A stretch of DNA of 60,865 nucleotides from the NCBI RefSeq assembly GCF_026712205.1, contig NZ_JAPPUW010000026.1, positions 1 to 60,865 on the forward strand, given 5' to 3'. Each line of letters begins with the position of its first letter. The stretch's first letter is position 1. Below are positions 59,824 to 60,865 of this stretch, one piece after another. The translations under genes and the position numbers were made by a program. The notes beneath the pieces are model-generated. The model saw only the letters and a list, made by a program, of their open reading frames with translations. It did no database searches and was not told the origin of the DNA. The stretch comes from Pelomonas aquatica. Its GTDB lineage: Bacteria > Pseudomonadota > Gammaproteobacteria > Burkholderiales > Burkholderiaceae_C.

Positions 59824-60752
59824 TGCTGCCCTCTCGCGAAACCCTGGCCTCGCGCCGCGTGCTGGTCGTCGGCGACGTGATGCTGGACCGCTACTGGCAT
59901 GGCGCCGTCGAGCGCATCTCGCCCGAGGCGCCGGTGCCCGTCGTGCGCATCGAGCGTGAGGAGGAGCGCCTGGGCGGCGCGGCCAACGTGGCGCTGAACG
60001 TGCGCATGCTGGGCGCGCGCGCCACGCTGCTGACCGTCGTCGGCAACGACGAGCCGGCCCGCCGCCTGCGCGAGCTGCTGTGCGAGCGCGACATCGACAC
60101 CGTGCTGCGCGAGGACAGGCAGCTCTACACCATCGTCAAGCTGCGCGTCATCGGCCGCGCCCAGCAGCTGCTGCGCGTGGACTTCGAGAACGAGCCCGAC
60201 CACGAGGCGCTCGGCGAGATGCTGGACGACTTCGCCGCGCAGCTGCCGCAGCACGACGTCGTGCTGTTCTCCGACTACGGCAAGGGCGGCCTCACGCACA
60301 TCCCGCGCATGATCGAGCTGGCCCGCGCGGCGGGCAAGCCGGTGTTCGTGGACCCAAAGGGCAGCGACTACCGCCGCTACGCCGGCGCCAGCGTCATCAC
60401 GCCCAACCGCGGCGAGCTGGCCCAGGTGACCGGCGCGTGGAAGGGCGAGGCCGAACTGCTGAAGAAGGTCGATGCGCTGCGCGCCGACATCGATGTCGGC
60501 GCCGTGCTGCTGACGCGCTCCGAGGAGGGCATGACGCTGTTCGATGCCGGCGGCGTCGCGCACGAGCCGGCGCGCGCCCGCGAGGTGTTCGACGTGACCG
60601 GCGCGGGCGACACCGTCATCGCCACGCTGGCCGTGCTGGCCAGCGCCGGCCTGCCCCTGCACGACGCCATGCGCCTGGCCAACAAGGCCGGCGGCATCGT
60701 CGTCGGCAAGTTCGGCACTGCCACGGTCAGCTACGACGAGCTGGCGGCATGA
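59823..60752 (+). CDS. rfaE1: D-glycero-beta-D-manno-heptose-7-phosphate kinase (RfaE1/HldA), 309 aa
   Basis: PfkB-family sugar kinase: VLVVGDVMLDRYWHGAVERISPEAPVPVV, EERLGGAANVALNVRMLG, and the C-terminal FDVTGAGDTVIATLAVL with catalytic Asp in GAGD. It lacks the adenylyltransferase half of HldE, so it is a single-domain RfaE1; an RfaE2 is needed elsewhere. It directly follows gmhA in the same pathway. Confidence 0.94.
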   Translation: MLPSRETLASRRVLVVGDVMLDRYWHGAVERISPEAPVPVVRIEREEERLGGAANVALNVRMLGARATLLTVVGNDEPARRLRELLCERDIDTVLREDRQLYTIVKLRVIGRAQQLLRVDFENEPDHEALGEMLDDFAAQLPQHDVVLFSDYGKGGLTHIPRMIELARAAGKPVFVDPKGSDYRRYAGASVITPNRGELAQVTGAWKGEAELLKKVDALRADIDVGAVLLTRSEEGMTLFDAGGVAHEPARAREVFDVTGAGDTVIATLAVLASAGLPLHDAMRLANKAGGIVVGKFGTATVSYDELAA

Positions 60753-60763
60753 GACATCCAGTG

Positions 60764-60865
60764 TCAACCCCCGCCAGAAGAAGTGGCTTTGAGGGCGGAC
60801 AGATGAAGGCTGGCGTCGTAAGTCTTGCGATCGGTCCAGGCGCGCCAGAGCACGCGCAACCAGGC
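60764..60865 (-). mobile_element. C-terminal end of a transposase running off the window edge
   Basis: The minus-strand frame of 33 residues (AWLRVLWRAWTDRKTYDASL, then HLSALKATSSGGG) ends at TGA 60764. The WxRVLWRxWxDxxxYDxxxH pattern is the type seen at the C-terminus of many IS transposases; I think of IS110/IS116/IS902-like elements but cannot confirm. It starts 12 bases after rfaE1, so the element sits directly beside the heptose genes. Confidence 0.5.

Overview
The window looks like a chromosomal piece of a high-GC betaproteobacterium of the order Burkholderiales (Rubrivivax/Leptothrix/Roseateles-like). Evidence: the gene order gyrA - DUF2059 - serC - pheA - tyrA - aroA/cmk fusion - rpsA - ihfB - lapA - lapB - heptose genes, a tmRNA whose tag is ANDSTFALAA, smc-zipA, and GC-rich palindromic repeats of the kind scattered through these genomes. 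No taxonomic search was run.

Positions 1-~11220 are accessory DNA. They start with the right end of an IS3-family element cutting into pstS. Small unknown genes follow, then a compact RiPP (modified peptide) cluster at 2064-8606, and then a KfrA-like DNA-binding coiled-coil gene with its own operator. The segment ends inside a LytTR-type response regulator that has lost its DNA-binding domain, so ~11220 is a recombination junction. Third codon positions here are visibly less GC-biased than in the rest.

The RiPP cluster is the most interesting part. It has a 61-residue precursor with a textbook double-glycine-type leader and a Gly/Ser/Thr/Cys-rich core. A terminator hairpin follows, then a protein that looks like two tandem HlyC-like (toxin-lysine acyltransferase) domains, a graspetide-type ATP-grasp ligase, an HlyD-like adaptor, a C39-peptidase ABC exporter and a short membrane-anchored protein. 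Together they suggest a peptide that is macrocyclised through side-chain ester or amide bonds, perhaps also acylated on its single core lysine, then trimmed and exported.

Positions 11.2-32.7 kb hold a sensor kinase, phosphomannomutase, Kdo transferase waaA, a stress protein, a pirin-emrA-emrB-outer membrane factor efflux operon with a divergent LysR regulator, ligA, a hemerythrin, a secreted alpha-amylase with a CBM20 starch-binding domain, a CNNM-type transporter, zipA and smc. Positions 32.8-41.9 kb hold queF, dapC (with a palindromic repeat inserted in frame), dapD, a PilU-like ATPase, prmB, an ABC-F ATPase, a DUF1304 protein, ohrR-ohr and an asparaginase. Positions 41.8-45.2 kb hold lexA with two SOS boxes, ssrA, gph, ubiG and an OmpA-like protein. 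Positions 45.4-60.8 kb hold gyrA, the aromatic amino acid and serine genes, rpsA, ihfB, lapAB and an LPS group (glycosyltransferase, Kdo hydroxylase, gmhA, rfaE1). The right edge enters another transposase. All motif assignments are by eye from remembered family features.
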